A stretch of 64,000 bases of DNA, from positions 1,984,001-2,048,000 of the forward strand of contig NC_092672.1 in the NCBI RefSeq assembly GCF_964355755.1. The letters run 5' to 3'. The DNA comes from Antedon mediterranea. Taxonomy: Eukaryota > Echinodermata > Crinoidea > Comatulida > Antedonidae. Below the pieces are notes generated by a model that had not been told where the DNA came from, searched no databases, and saw only the letters and a program-made list of their open reading frames with translations. Positions 24,591 through 36,293 of this stretch are shown one piece after another. Both the position numbers and the translations under genes were made by a program. The stretch's first letter is position 1; every line of letters starts with the position of its first letter.

Positions 24591-24927
24591 AAGTAATTTA
24601 TATTGGCAAATATTTCTCAATAGTAATCGTAATTTAGATGGTCAGCTTGGTAGAGCCGCCACAAATAGGTAAGTGAAAAGACACCTAGCTGCAACAGCCT
24701 ACAAAAACCAACTTCCTCAAATACATCTTTGGTGAATACATCAATGTAGCGGCGACTGTAGCCAATGAACCCGGTTGACCTTTTCACATTGTAAACGACG
24801 AGTTGAGTGTATACGAAAATAAAAGCGAGCTTAAGTGCAGTTTGAGCGTTCCATTTGAAAAATCTCGACGAATCCTCATTGAAATAAACATCCTGTAAGT
24901 AATAAATAAAGTAAAATTCAAGTTAAA

Positions 24928-25084
24928 AGAGTGATGTGCCCAAATATGGTAGTGATATGCACACATATGGTAGTAATGTGCCCAAATATGGTAGTAAAAT
25001 GCACAAATATGGTAGTAATATGACATCATCATCATGCCAATTTATTGGCACATCACATTTTTTTTATTAGATAGAGTATACAGA
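24928..25084. mobile_element. MITE family A copy 9, degenerate
   Basis: The core is expanded to four AAATATGGTAGTRAWATG-like units; both ends have decayed. It is immediately followed by copy 10. Confidence 0.7.
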
Positions 25085-25087
25085 CAT

Positions 25088-25201
25088 TAAGCTCTGTCGA
25101 CAGGCTATCAAACCAGTTTGAAAAAAAATGTGATGTGACAAAATATAATAGTGATATGACATCATCATGCCCATATAGTTTGATAGTGTAGACAGAGCTT
25201 A
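25088..25201. mobile_element. MITE family A copy 10
   Basis: TTAAGCTCTGTCGACAGGCT at the left, GATAGTGTAGACAGAGCTTA at the right. Confidence 0.8.
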
Positions 25202-25894
25202 ACTATTGCTTACTTTAAGTTCAATTCAGTGTTTTTTTTCAATCTGATATCAGATGTTATTTTTTAATTCATTTCTCTTTAAATTTAAGCCAATTATTTT
25301 TTGGGGTTTTTCCAATTTCTACAGGCTAAATTGATTCACCAGCAGCTACTGATAAAAGCTTTGCTTTGTCAAAGATACAGAGCACACACACACATATCCA
25401 TTAAACTGTACCTTCACCTTTAACCTAGATAATCATAATGATTTCTTTCATTATCGATCCGTTAAAATACAAATTATATAACAAATCCTTTCTTTAAAGC
25501 ACTTGTAGTCATTAATATGCTTTGAAACAGTTGGCGCTACTACTAGACGTTGTTGTAGTGAATGGATGATTAGCTCGTTAAATGCTTCTAAAGAGTACGT
25601 GTGATTGAAGAACGTCAATAATTCTCAATCGTAGAAACGCACACATGTTTTTGATTCATAATATTACGATGTTTTGATTTATGAAATGACACACTTTAAC
25701 CTAATTCCTACACAATATTTTGTGAATTAATAATTTGAACCAAAAATTTGTTTTTATCTGTGAATAGTACAAAAGTAAAAACAAAATTGAATAAAATATG
25801 TGAATATAAAGGCCAAGTTTTACAAGTGTTGTTTCTGCGACGAGTGCGAGGAGGAAGCAATTCCTAATATTCAAGATGTGGAGTTTAAAGTTTC

Positions 25895-26004
25895 TAAAGC
25901 TCTGTCTACACTATTAAACTAGTGTGCCCATATATGCACACTACCATATTTGAGCACATCACACTTTTGTGTCACAAAAGTTTGATAGTGTAGACAGAGC
26001 TTAA
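25895..26004. mobile_element. MITE family A copy 11
   Basis: TAAAGCTCTGTCTACACTAT and GATAGTGTAGACAGAGCTTA ends, short core. Confidence 0.85.
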
Positions 26005-26054
26005 GTAATCCAGTAATTATTAATTAATGGGTCATGGTGCATCTGCCAACAAGT

Positions 26055-26168
26055 GAAGCTCTGTTTAAACTATCAAACTAGTTTGACAAAAAAAGTGTGA
26101 TGTGCCCAAATATGGCAGTGATATGCTTAAATATGGTAGTGATATGACATCATCATGTCCATATATGG
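26055..26168. mobile_element. MITE family A copy 12, right end missing
   Basis: GAAGCTCTGTTTAAACTATC at the left; the copy ends after GTCCATATATGGGTGAT. A 111-codon ORF starting inside it is not a gene. Confidence 0.75.
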
Positions 26169-27645
26169 GTGATGTAGGAAACAGTCAGATTCCTTCAAAT
26201 CACGTTGAAGAGTACAGATCAAAACAATTAAGCCAATCTACTTGTAATATTAGCAAACACCAGGTTTTACTAACTAGTTATTTAACAGTCAAATTGTTCA
26301 CACTTCAAAACCATTTCTGTAAATTTTACCAAGAGCTAACCAGAGTTTATCTACACAATAATAAAAGATCGTCGCCAATACGCTTCATTCAGCGTTCAAT
26401 GCGCGTTTATCAGGCAATTACAAAGCGACCACTCTAATATTAATCAATTTTTGACTATGACAGGCCGAGTGTGATTGATGTAAAGTGATTTTATTGGTGT
26501 GCAACAATTACAACAAACACCCTTGGAGATGCATTTATAAATGGACCAATCAGAAACAAGTATTCCAATTATTCTTAATGATTATATCATTTAAAAGATA
26601 CAATGAACTCAAAACCCAGAAAAGCAGAATTCATCCTAGAATACTATTTATAAATTAAGACTTTCCGAAGCCTGTGTTTTATTTTGTTTTTTAAATTTCA
26701 ATAACTAACAACATGAATAGAAAAAAATTAACAACAATAATAATGAAAATAGTATAACTTTTGATGCTTTCCTGGCAGCTAGTGACTATGATTTTTCTAG
26801 TTTCTCCTTGCTTTGTGTTTGTTTAGATTGTTGATTTGTATCATATTTTGTAAAATTATCTTTTGCCTGAATAAATAATAATATACATGCAAAATACTGT
26901 ATCTCTGCCTCAGATATATAGATCCTTTGGTACAATCCACTATAAAAGTTAAAGCCCATTTACACTAGGACAATAACGATTGATGATAAATAAACATTTT
27001 TCTTAGATAAAACAAAGAAAATTAGAAAGGTTTTCGTTCGTTTAAACTACCAATTCAGCAATATATCAAGCAATATACTTATTTTTGTTTCATCTAAATA
27101 ACTTAACATCAGTTAATATTCAAGGTTGCTTTGTCGTCGTCGTTGTTCACATTCCAGTAAATCGCAGCAATGAATCAAACCGGATTTTGTTACTATTTCT
27201 GGTTTAGTAAAAGAATCTGTCATAATATCTAGCAAATCGTACAATGTATTATTAATTATTTAATAGATTTGCACATTATTAATTATGCAGATTTATATTA
27301 CCACCTGTTTTCTTTAATTTCACCTGCGACCTTCATTCAAAAATCTATACTTATGTAATGATAAATAAGATTGTAAAATCAAAAGTTGTCAATAACATTA
27401 AATAAGACTAAAATCACTTTTTTCCCCAATGTTGATATAAATAGTGCAACTCTTTCCCTCTCTTTTAACCTAAAGATGTATTGTCCCTCAAAAACATGAA
27501 AAATGAAGATTAATTAAATCAGACATTGAACAGGTTATTTTGTAGTTTTAATAAAGTTAATCACTTTCGTAGAAAGAAAAATAACAAAATAAACCCATTG
27601 GCTGGCAGCCAATTGACTATTTTAGCCAATTGACTATTTTTATAG
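26169..27645. other. intergenic AT-rich DNA
   Basis: No gene seen. A partial family C MITE is at 26950-27045. Confidence 0.5.
26950..27045. mobile_element. MITE family C, partial copy (inverted relative to 23,046)
   Basis: AAAGCCCATTTACACTAGGA followed by ACAATAACGAT and AGAAAGGTTTTCGTTCG matches the reverse complement of the right half of the copy at 23046-23391. No second end was found. Confidence 0.7.
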
Positions 27646-27647
27646 TC

Positions 27648-29258
27648 ACTGCTGAGATGTTTGAGAGTGACCAGTCTTATTATATGCCTATTGTAAGAAC
27701 TAAACGGTCAACTAGGGTACATCAACGTGAGTAAATCACTGCTGAGATGTTTGAGAGTGACCAGTCTTATTATATGCCTATTGTAAGAACTAAACGGTCA
27801 ACTAGGGTACATCAACGTGAGAGTAAATCACTGCTGAGATGTTTGAGAGTGACCAGTCTTATTATATGCCTATTGTAAGAACTAAACGGTCAACTAGGGT
27901 ACATCAACGTGAGAGTAAATCACTACTGAGATGTTTGAGAGTGACCAGTCTTATTATATACCTAATTGTAAGAACTAAACGGTCAACTAGGGTACATCAA
28001 CGTGAGAATAAATCACTGCTGAGATGTTTGAGAGTGACCAGTCTTATTATATGCCTATTGTAAGAACTAAATGGTCAACTAGGGTACATCAACGTGAGAG
28101 TAAATCACTGCTGAGATGTTTGAGAGTGACCAGCCTTATTATATGCCTATTGTAAGAACTAAACGGTCAACTAGGGTACATCAACGTGAGAGTAAATCAC
28201 TGCTGAGATGTTTGAGAGTGACCAGTCTTATTATATGCCTATTGTAAGAACTAAACGGTCAACTATAGGGTACATCAATGTGAGTAAATCACTGCTGAGA
28301 TGTTTGAGAGTGACCAGTCTTATTATATGCCTATTGTAAGAACTAAACGGTCAACTAGGGTACATCAACGTGAGTAAATCACTGCTGAGATGTTTGAGAG
28401 TGACCAGCCTTATTATATGCCTATTGTAAGAACTAAACGGTCAACTAGGGTACATCAACGTGAGAGTAAATCACTGCTGAGATGTTTGAGAGTGACCAGT
28501 CTTATTATATGCCTATTGAAAGAACTAAACGGTCAACTAAGGTACATCAACGTGAGAGTAAATCACTGCTGAGATGTTTGAGGGTGACCAGTCTTATTAT
28601 ATGCCTATTGTAAGAACTAAACGGTCAACTAGGGTACATCAACGTGAGAGTAAATCACTGCTGAGATGTTTGAGAGTGACCAGTCTTATTATATGCCTAT
28701 TGTAAGAACTAAACGGTCAACTAGGGTACATCAACGTGAGAGTAAATCACTGCTGAGATGTTTGAGAGTGACCAGTCTTATTATATACCTATTGTAAGAA
28801 CTAAACGGTCAACTAGGGTACATCAACGTGAGAGTAAATCACTGCTGAGATGTTTGAGGGTGACCAGTCTTATTATATACCTATTGTAAGAACTAAACGG
28901 TCAACTAGGGTACATCAACGTGAGAGTAAATCACTGCCGAGATGTTTGAGAGTGACCAGTCTTATTATATGCCTATTGTAAGAACTAAACGGTCAACTAG
29001 GGTACATCAACGTGAGAGTAAATCACTGCTGAGATGTTTGAGAGTGACCAGTCTTATTATATGCCTATTGTAAGAACTAAACGGTCAACTAGGGTACATC
29101 AACGTGAGAGTAAATCACTGCTGAGATGTTTGAGAGTGACCAGTCTTACTATATGCCTATTGTAAGAACTAAACGGTCAACTAGGGTACATCAACGTGAG
29201 AGTAAATCACTGCTGAGATGTTTGAGAGTGACCAGTCTTATTATATGCCTATTGTAAA
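27648..29258. repeat. 92-bp tandem array, 17 full copies plus a partial one
   Basis: The unit starts CTGCTGAGATGTTTGAGAGT and includes AACTAAACGGTCAACTAGGG and TACATCAACGTGAGAGTAAA. Most copies are 92 bp; a few are 90-94 bp through loss of GA or small insertions. Copies differ by only a few substitutions, so the array is young or homogenised. As 92 is not a multiple of three, each pass shifts frame, and the short ORFs here (starting MFESDQSYY) are by-products. Confidence 0.95.
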
Positions 29259-29259
29259 G

Positions 29260-29362
29260 ACTTTTCTTTTTTTCTTTTTTTTTGGTTATCTTAGGTTATT
29301 TTATGGTTCATTTTGTTTTTGTGTAAAGCGCTTAGAAACATTCATTATGTGCGATATAAGAC
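29260..29362 (+). mobile_element. 3' tail of a LINE/SINE retroposon
   Basis: GTGTAAAGCGCTTAGAAACA followed by TATGTGCGATATAAGACT resembles the AAGCGC...GCGATATAAG type 3' end of many invertebrate retroposons. It lies between the 92-bp array and the Tigger-like element. Confidence 0.45.
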
Positions 29363-29364
29363 TA

Positions 29365-30691
29365 CAGTCAACTCTCCCAATACCGGACTCTCCCAAAACC
29401 GGAATTCACGAAAAACCGGACTTTTTTGGAGGGCCCAATTTGTCCCTATTCTAAATGTACTGTAATTTATCATGAAAACCGGAATACCCAATTCCGGATT
29501 CCGGACAAATTATGAAGTACAAAACACGAAAATTAGCGTCTGAAAACCGGACTGACAGTTAAAAAACTCCAAATATTTACGAAAACAACGTAACATCGTC
29601 GTCGCTGACTCGGATTCAATACATTCACAATGTACAAAAGCTTTTAACCATACCCTCACCATGCATGAAGTGCGCGACGTTTCGCGGTACGATCAAATAA
29701 TGTTGCCATGGAGCACTACACTGTGATTGACAGGTCAGTTCATTGTTAACCCACGAGGCGGCAATTGCTTTGTTGCGTATCGAACTGCGGTGGGCTTTTT
29801 CACATCGAAGCGCTATGTCTTAATGTCTATTGTTTTTAGCAGGGAGTTGTTAACAACTCCCTGTTTTTTAGCATATGAATTGTTTTTTAATAAAGTTCAA
29901 TTTACATTCCACTTTGTGTCTTTGTTTTGTTTAAATTATTGTTAAATTCACAATTGCAATAGGACTTTAAAAAGGAATGTTTCACTAAAAATGTGCATCA
30001 TTATAAATTTGGAAATCATTATGGCAAAACGTAAACGGAATGAACTTAACTTAACTAGTGTTAATAAACTTTGAAATGTTACCAATTAATTATTGTGTCA
30101 TTATTGCTTGGCTCGTTTACCTAATCAATTTTCATCATTGCTATCAAATTACGTCAAAATAAAGGAGCTTAAAAAACATGTGGTCTAGGTGTGGGCGTTT
30201 TTATTTGATTATGACACCTCTGCACATGCGCATCAATCAAAGCCCTTCACCCATGCTGCTGCTGCTAGCTAGCTCACGAAAAACAATAAACAGACCGAAA
30301 TTATGTTCACCGTACGTACGTACGTAGGCCTTTTTGCCGTTAAAAACACATTGAGAAACAATAATTTACTATTGTAATGTTTTATTGGTACAGTAAATAA
30401 TGTAACTTTTAAAAAAGGTAAATTGAATTACTGTAGCTTAATATTAATAAAGTAGGCCTAGCCTAGGCCTATCAGTATTTATTTAATTAAAACTAGATTG
30501 ACACAATCATAGCCTAGCCTAGGCCTTCCCTACGCTAGGAGACCGTACTGGGCAGCATTCGGACCGGTGATTCAAAGCATTTTCAGTGACAACGTGATGA
30601 CTTAAAAAATATGTTTTCAGGAAACCGGACTTTCGAAAAACCGGAAAATATATGCCCGCCCAAGGGTGTCCGGTATTGGGAGAGTTGACTG
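29365..30691. mobile_element. Tigger/pogo-like DNA transposon, non-autonomous, 1.3 kb
   Basis: The ends CAGTCAACTCTCCCAATACC and GGTATTGGGAGAGTTGACTG are near-perfect inverted repeats, and both flanks are TA, the target duplication of Tc1/mariner-type elements. AAAACCGGA motifs repeat inside both ends. No transposase is readable; the longest ORF (29727-29945, 72 codons) has no DDE features that I recognise. CRTACGTACGTACG and several AGGCCTA motifs lie in the interior. Confidence 0.85.
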
Positions 30692-30852
30692 TACCATTAT
30701 TATTATCAAACGGTCAACTTTTTTATAATTATTATTTTTAATCAAATGGTCAACTTGGCAATAGACAAGTGATGCAAACAGGGTAGATTATTCCTCATCC
30801 TTTGGGTTTTTCCAAAAGTGTGGCGCAAAAATGTAATATAAAACTGACTTAC

Positions 30853-33800
30853 TTGTGCGTTTCGTTTTGACATGTACCAGACGGTGTTTAGTACGCTGCT
30901 TACCCGTAGAACGATCAAAATCAGAAATGAAGCGCTGAACATGTTACGTAGGAACTGAACAGCTTGTGTCGCTTTGTCTAGAAAAGAAAACAAACAATAT
31001 TTATGATTTATATCTATAGCCACTGTAAATATTAATAACTAAACATTCATTCAACAAAAATTCAAGCCAGAAGCAGTTAAGACAGTAGAACGGTATTATG
31101 TAACATAACATAGGCAACGGTTCAAGGCTTACTCGCTCCATGGTTCTGGTGGTAGAACAAGTTTACTCGGATAAGGAATATAAACCGTAGGTCCAGTGTA
31201 ACATAAAATAATAAATAGCTCATCTTTCAAGACGAGTAGAGGGTCACTGCAGTGCCACTGTCACACACAACCATCCATCATGGGAGACCCGACTTTGACT
31301 GAAGAGGTCACCCAGTATAAAGAAATAATAATAGAAAAATAAAAAAGCTGTGTGAAATATCGTCCCCTAAAGCGTGGTTCCCACTAGCGACGCAACGCAA
31401 GAACGTAACGCAACGCAAGTGAATTGACCAATCACAAGCGATGGCTTATTCGCTTTTGATTGCTAACTGTCTATAACTTCGCTTGTCATTGGTTAAAACG
31501 CTTGTGTTGCGTTTACGTCCTTGCGTTACGTTCTAGTGGGAACCAAGCTTAAACATATGGATGAAATAAATCGACATACTCACAAATCTGTTTTGTTAAA
31601 ATAGTGTAAAAGACTTGAATGAAAGAATCTTCTTCTGTTGCTGTCCTGAACAAAAGAAAAATTAGAACTGAAATCAGGAAAAAAGAAAGCACCTTCACTC
31701 GCCTTAAGTTTACATGTAGCATTGATTTGGTGCTATATCTCCTGTCCCTCATAACCTCCTTTATTATAATCTTTAGCTGCAAATACTAGGCCCTGTATCG
31801 AGTTGTTTAAACATACCTCGCCCCTCATAACCCCTAGCTGAAGATACTATTAGGCCCTAAGCTTGCAACAACATTAGTTTGGTCAGAATATTTACCCATA
31901 CATCACTTGACCCATATCCAACCAGTGTACTATTAATAATAGACTTATATAGTGCATATAATTCAAATTTATTAACATTCACCTTAACATCAAGGTATGG
32001 TTAACAACAACATTTACAAAAATAAACTAAGCAAGCCCTTAATGCGCTGCACATTATTACACCAGTCATTTTTTTGGATCAAACAGGTATGGAAACATAC
32101 TCCTATAATAATGCAGCTGGTGGTAATCAGCGCAAAGTTGTGACTTGATCTAACCCGTGTAGATGGCTAGGCCCTCTAGCTTACCTGTACCATTGGTTTG
32201 GTTCTATAACTGGATGTTTTACTACCTGCATCTCTTGTCTCATAACCCACATAGCAAGGCACATAGCTAATGTAATAACTGCAGCATCAGATATCACTCC
32301 TGGAAATACAAAAAAAGATCAACCAATTTTGTCAATTTAATGTCTGGTGGTAGCAACAGTGTCGATTATAAAAAGGACCTTTTCTTAGACAACAATTTAT
32401 AACATACAGGAAAGATATAACGTTGACCCCATTGTTGAGGACATTAAGTAGACTCCATCAACAGCAAAGTGAGAGAGCATCAGCATTTAAGAGTCGGTCC
32501 TCTCTGGCTACAGGTATATCTTTAATCACCTTCAGTTATAATAAGCCCATAACCACATTTGGACAAATCTTTCTTGAAAAATCATCCATGTGGGGTAATT
32601 TGTCAAACCTAAATTTCATGTTTAAAGCTCTTGTCTACACTATCAAACTTTAAATGACAAAATGTGATGTGCCCATAGATGGACAAGATGATGTCATATC
32701 ACTACCATATTTGATCATATCACTACCATATTTGATCATCACTACCATATTTCGGCACATCACACTTTGTTTGTTGAACTAGTTTGATAGTGTAGACAGA
32801 GCTTGAGGGCAGTATTCAAATCATTAAGATACAGGTGACCTACATTAATAATAGACATTCTAGCACATCATTTTATGGACATTGGAAATAGTTCAGTAGA
32901 TTGAACTCATAGATATTGTGTGTTATGAGGTGTAATTACTGCATTGGCTTAATTCAGTCTATTAACAGATAAAGTAATCCATTAGATGATGAGTGGGAGG
33001 TATTTATGTAGGCCCTATACTTTATTTACTGCACAATTCATTAAGAGGCTCTGTGAACAACTCTAAACACCACCGATTCTCACGTTTTATTTTCACGTAT
33101 GAGAGTATCATAGGCAAATTCCATAACACAGCATCCCATGTATCAATGTGGTGTCTGTATCATGAAAGGTTAGGTTAGGCTCTACACAATGAGATGCTGT
33201 ATTACAGATTTTTCTATAATACTGGACAAATTTAGATACAGTATCAAGAATAGGATCACCATCTTAACTCTGTCTATACTATCAAAATGTAAAGTTACAA
33301 AAAGGTGATGTTCCCATATATGGACACAATGATGTCATCACTACCATATTTGGGCACATCACTACCATATTTTAGCACATCACATTTTGTTTTTAAACTA
33401 GTTTGATAATGTAGACAGAGCTTTATAAGATCTCTAACCTAAAAACAAGCACAATAAAAACAATGTTTTTTTGTAACTACAACCACATAATTTGAAATAT
33501 TATATTTTTGCATTGATTTTTGTACAGAAAATAAAACATGGCAGTCGTCTTTACCTTCTTCAGTCAACAACGTAGCAACCAGAATAATAATAGCCAGTAA
33601 AATCAATACACAAAGAAGCCTATAAAAATAATACAATAAATTAATTAAATATAAAATATGCATTGGCTTATTTCATAATTATAATGCAGAATTCATTAGC
33701 TATGATGAGTGGGAGGTATTGTAATGTCTATGTAGGTAATACTTCATTGTTGGATCATCCAATATTGCAGTGGAGAGGGTTGACCTGGAACAAACCACAA

Positions 33801-35051
33801 TACACTGTAAACCAGTAACAACTTAAGATTGAATGTCTACACTATAAAACTTTATGTGAAAACAATACATGCCCATATAATGGACATGATGATGTCATAT
33901 CACTACCATATTTTTTTGGGGGTCAAACTGGTTTGGTAGTGTAGACAGAGCTTAATAATAATTACTAATATATTTATTTCCTCCAAAATATATACTGTAA
34001 TTACAAAAACAACACAGAGGATCGGAGGGGTGTATAGTGCCAAGATCTCACATGCCAGTCTAATTCATTATATAATAATATATGAAACCTCTAAAGGCTG
34101 TACATATTATTACTCGGTCATTTTTTGATCAAACACATGGAAACATACTTCCATAACGCAGCTACTATCAGCGCAAAGTTGTGTCTTGACCTTACCAGGT
34201 GCCTATTTGTACACCTGGTTGAGAGAGGGTACATAGTAACTTTCTATTGCAGGTGCAAATTGCTTAATATTGATTGAAATGCTCTTTAAACATTTTTTTT
34301 TGAACATTTTATTACGATATTATCCTCACCCTTTTTCTGTTGCTGATCCAGTTGAAAAAAGAAAACTGATTATGTGCAGAGAGAGCAGGTAACACAATCC
34401 GCTGCCACCAAGTATAGCTGACTAAAATGACAATGATGATGAGAATAAGAATATCAATAGATTGGAACAAACTGTCTTTCTACTCATAATAATGTGCCAA
34501 TCAACATGGGTCATGGATCAAATCCTAGTGAAGTTTGTAATGCTATAAACACAGAGGTAATGTAGTCTGCTGGCAGTTATGTAATAAAAACCTCTTTTGA
34601 TGCTGCACATCATTTCTTGTGTGCGAATAACATAAGCCCCTGGGGCTAATGAGGAGTACTCTAGCTTAAAGGGTTAAAGCAAGATCAACCAATGAAAAGA
34701 AAGGAAGTTAGAGTTGTGTAAAATAGAAGAGCAACTTTTTTTAAAAAGATGACATGGCAAGTTGTAAGGAAGGAAATCCTATGAATTAGATTGGAAAATT
34801 ATGTGCTAGATTGGATAATAGATAATAAACTTCTCCTTCATGTTCTTATATGGAAACTTCAGACATACGGCCATCGTGCATTTTCCTGTGCAGCACCCAT
34901 TTTGTGGAAAATGCCAATCGACATAAAGACATCTGAAAACATAAACACTTTCAAAACATGACTAAAAACCCATTTTTACACAGAGGCATTTCCTGCTTAA
35001 CTTTGTCAAGCGCCTTTGAACATTATTATGGATACTGGCGCTATATAAATC

Positions 35052-35086
<35 letters not shown>

Positions 35087-35927
35087 GGCGGAATAGCACA
35101 TGCGTGACAGTAAATTATAATGATTAAACTTTTGTTTTATACATTTGATACCTTTGTAAAGATAGGCTGATATTCTATATACTCAACAAGTCTTTGACTA
35201 AGACTAGTCGTGACTCGCACAATCTGCACGGCCTCTAGGGTCAGCAGCGCTGGTTCGGACAGCCATATTAGCTTGTCGTAAAGCCACACGACAACAAACG
35301 GCACCAGGTTGATTGGAAGTGAAATCAGCAAGAAAAAAAAGGCCGACTTGAGAAATGGCATAAATGGCACCTGAAAGTAAACAATTTATTATACAGGTAG
35401 TACAAAAATAATTCAATGAAATAAGTTTAAATAGATAATTGTTTGATAAGCAAGCCTTTAATTTAAATTTAATATACTTTCTATTTAGTAGATCTGGACC
35501 AACTTAAGCTAGCTAGGGCACTATTACAGAAAACCCCTAGTTGTGAGAGATTGTTGGGCAACTAGCCTAGGCCACTCTCTAGTCTCTATAGCTCTACGTA
35601 CTAGCTAGGCCTAGGCCTATATAGATAGATAGGCCTAGCTTTTTTAAACAAAACAATGTTTTTCAGTACTTTCTTTCTGTTTAGGTTATGCCATTTTTTT
35701 TTATCCCAATCAATATATATTTATGGTTGAAATATGAACGCACAGAACTGTCTATTTACCAATATCTCGGGAAGAATTGCCCCGCAAATGACATTATTAA
35801 TGATGAGCAGTAGCGAGAAACGAAGAACAGCTTCAGGGCCACGAAACGACCCAAATACTGGAAGAGAGATTATCCAAAAAAACGGGGATAGCGCCACACA
35901 ATCTGTCCCCGACAGCGGTAAACACAT
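30853..35927 (-). CDS. unrecognised multi-pass membrane protein (3' end not found)
   Basis: Seven minus-strand exons join in phase: 35760-35927, 35152-35370, 34330-34421, 33555-33619, 32185-32299, 31584-31645 and 30853-30977, giving 282 codons. The ATG at 35927 is the first after an in-frame stop. I see hydrophobic helices around residues 12-28, 35-58, 62-84, 130-152, 160-175, 184-203 and 255-275. The loops between them are short and charged, with an aromatic segment ending EPNQWYR near 213-219. No signal peptide, catalytic motif or known domain was recognised. Exon 7 ends in a strong donor (GTAAGT), so at least one more exon should lie below 30,853; without splicing the frame runs to a stop at 30,742. 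It shares a short divergent promoter region with TRMT44. The exon structure is well supported; the identity is open. Confidence 0.75.
31062..31340 (+). mobile_element. tRNA-derived SINE, family S1
   Basis: Diverged copy in intron 6 of the membrane-protein gene: AGCAGTTAAGACAGTAGAAC head, CGGTTCAAGGCTTACTCGC B-box region, CCATGGTTCTGGTGGTAGAA body. Confidence 0.75.
31368..31552. mobile_element. MITE family B copy 6 (inverted)
   Basis: TAAAGCGTGGTTCCCACTAG at the left and CTAGTGGGAACCAAGCTTA at the right. Inverted relative to copies 2 and 7, with which it shares nearly the whole sequence. It lies 30 bp from exon 6 of the membrane-protein gene. Confidence 0.9.
32622..32805. mobile_element. MITE family A copy 13
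   Basis: Core expanded to three CACTACCATATTT units; right end GATAGTGTAGACAGAGCTTG. Confidence 0.85.
33112..33262. repeat. dispersed repeat F copy 2
   Basis: Shares AGGCAAATTCCATAACACAG and GCATCCCATGT with 24435-24590. Confidence 0.5.
33264..33424. mobile_element. MITE family A copy 14
   Basis: TTAACTCTGTCTATACTATC and GATAATGTAGACAGAGCTTT ends. Confidence 0.85.
33834..33954. mobile_element. MITE family A copy 15
   Basis: Left ATGTCTACACTATAAAACTT, right GGTAGTGTAGACAGAGCTTA. Confidence 0.8.
34862..35086 (+). mobile_element. 5'-truncated CR1/L2-type LINE fragment with GATT tail
   Basis: One frame reads YGHRAFSCAAPILWKMP and then FKT*LKTHFYTEAF, the C-terminal block shared by CR1/L2-like reverse transcriptases, here with a stop. 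The 3' end CTGGCGCTATATAAATCTG runs into (GATT)n. It is inserted in intron 2 of the membrane-protein gene, opposite to its transcription. Confidence 0.75.
35052..35086. repeat. GATT microsatellite (LINE tail)
   Basis: About eight GATT units ending the LINE fragment. Confidence 0.9.
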
Positions 35928-36293
35928 TGCTTGTTGTTCGCATCACAAATTGATTAACGTATATATCATGTCGTGTCAAACGCAATAAAGGTCTTAATGT
36001 GATAATAAAAGTACTGAAATACCCACTTTCCTTCAAATTTCCCGGAATGAGTTAATTGATGTAGGACCAGAATTCCCTTTTCTCGCGCGGTGTACATTCC
36101 TTCCCATCATACATTTCTTTGTTGACAAAATGTTCAACTTCTTCCGGGGTTAAGTTATTAAAAACACATCGAGTCATAACAATCAGAAGAAAGAACTGCA
36201 TGTGCTAGAGAGAGATGCTCTATTATACCTCTCTGTTTGATTTATTTTGGTTAAATCATTACCTAAATTGAAATTGTTGCCACTTCGAAGGAA
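35928..36293. promoter_or_regulatory. bidirectional promoter region, TRMT44 / membrane-protein gene
   Basis: A 366-bp gap separates two start codons on opposite strands, so both 5'UTRs and any core promoters must share it. It contains a CpG-bearing patch (TCTCGCGCGG near 36,082) and an ETS-type site, CTTCCGG, at 36141-36147, both typical of broad housekeeping promoters. No TATA box is evident. Function is inferred from arrangement. Confidence 0.5.

Noticed and set aside
26102-26437. 111-codon plus-strand ORF
   Set aside because: It starts inside a family A MITE (repeated KYGSDM reading) and runs into AT-rich DNA with no domain.
27648-29258. CRISPR-like or coding repeat
   Set aside because: Units are contiguous 92-bp tandem copies without spacers, in a eukaryotic genome, and change frame at each repeat.
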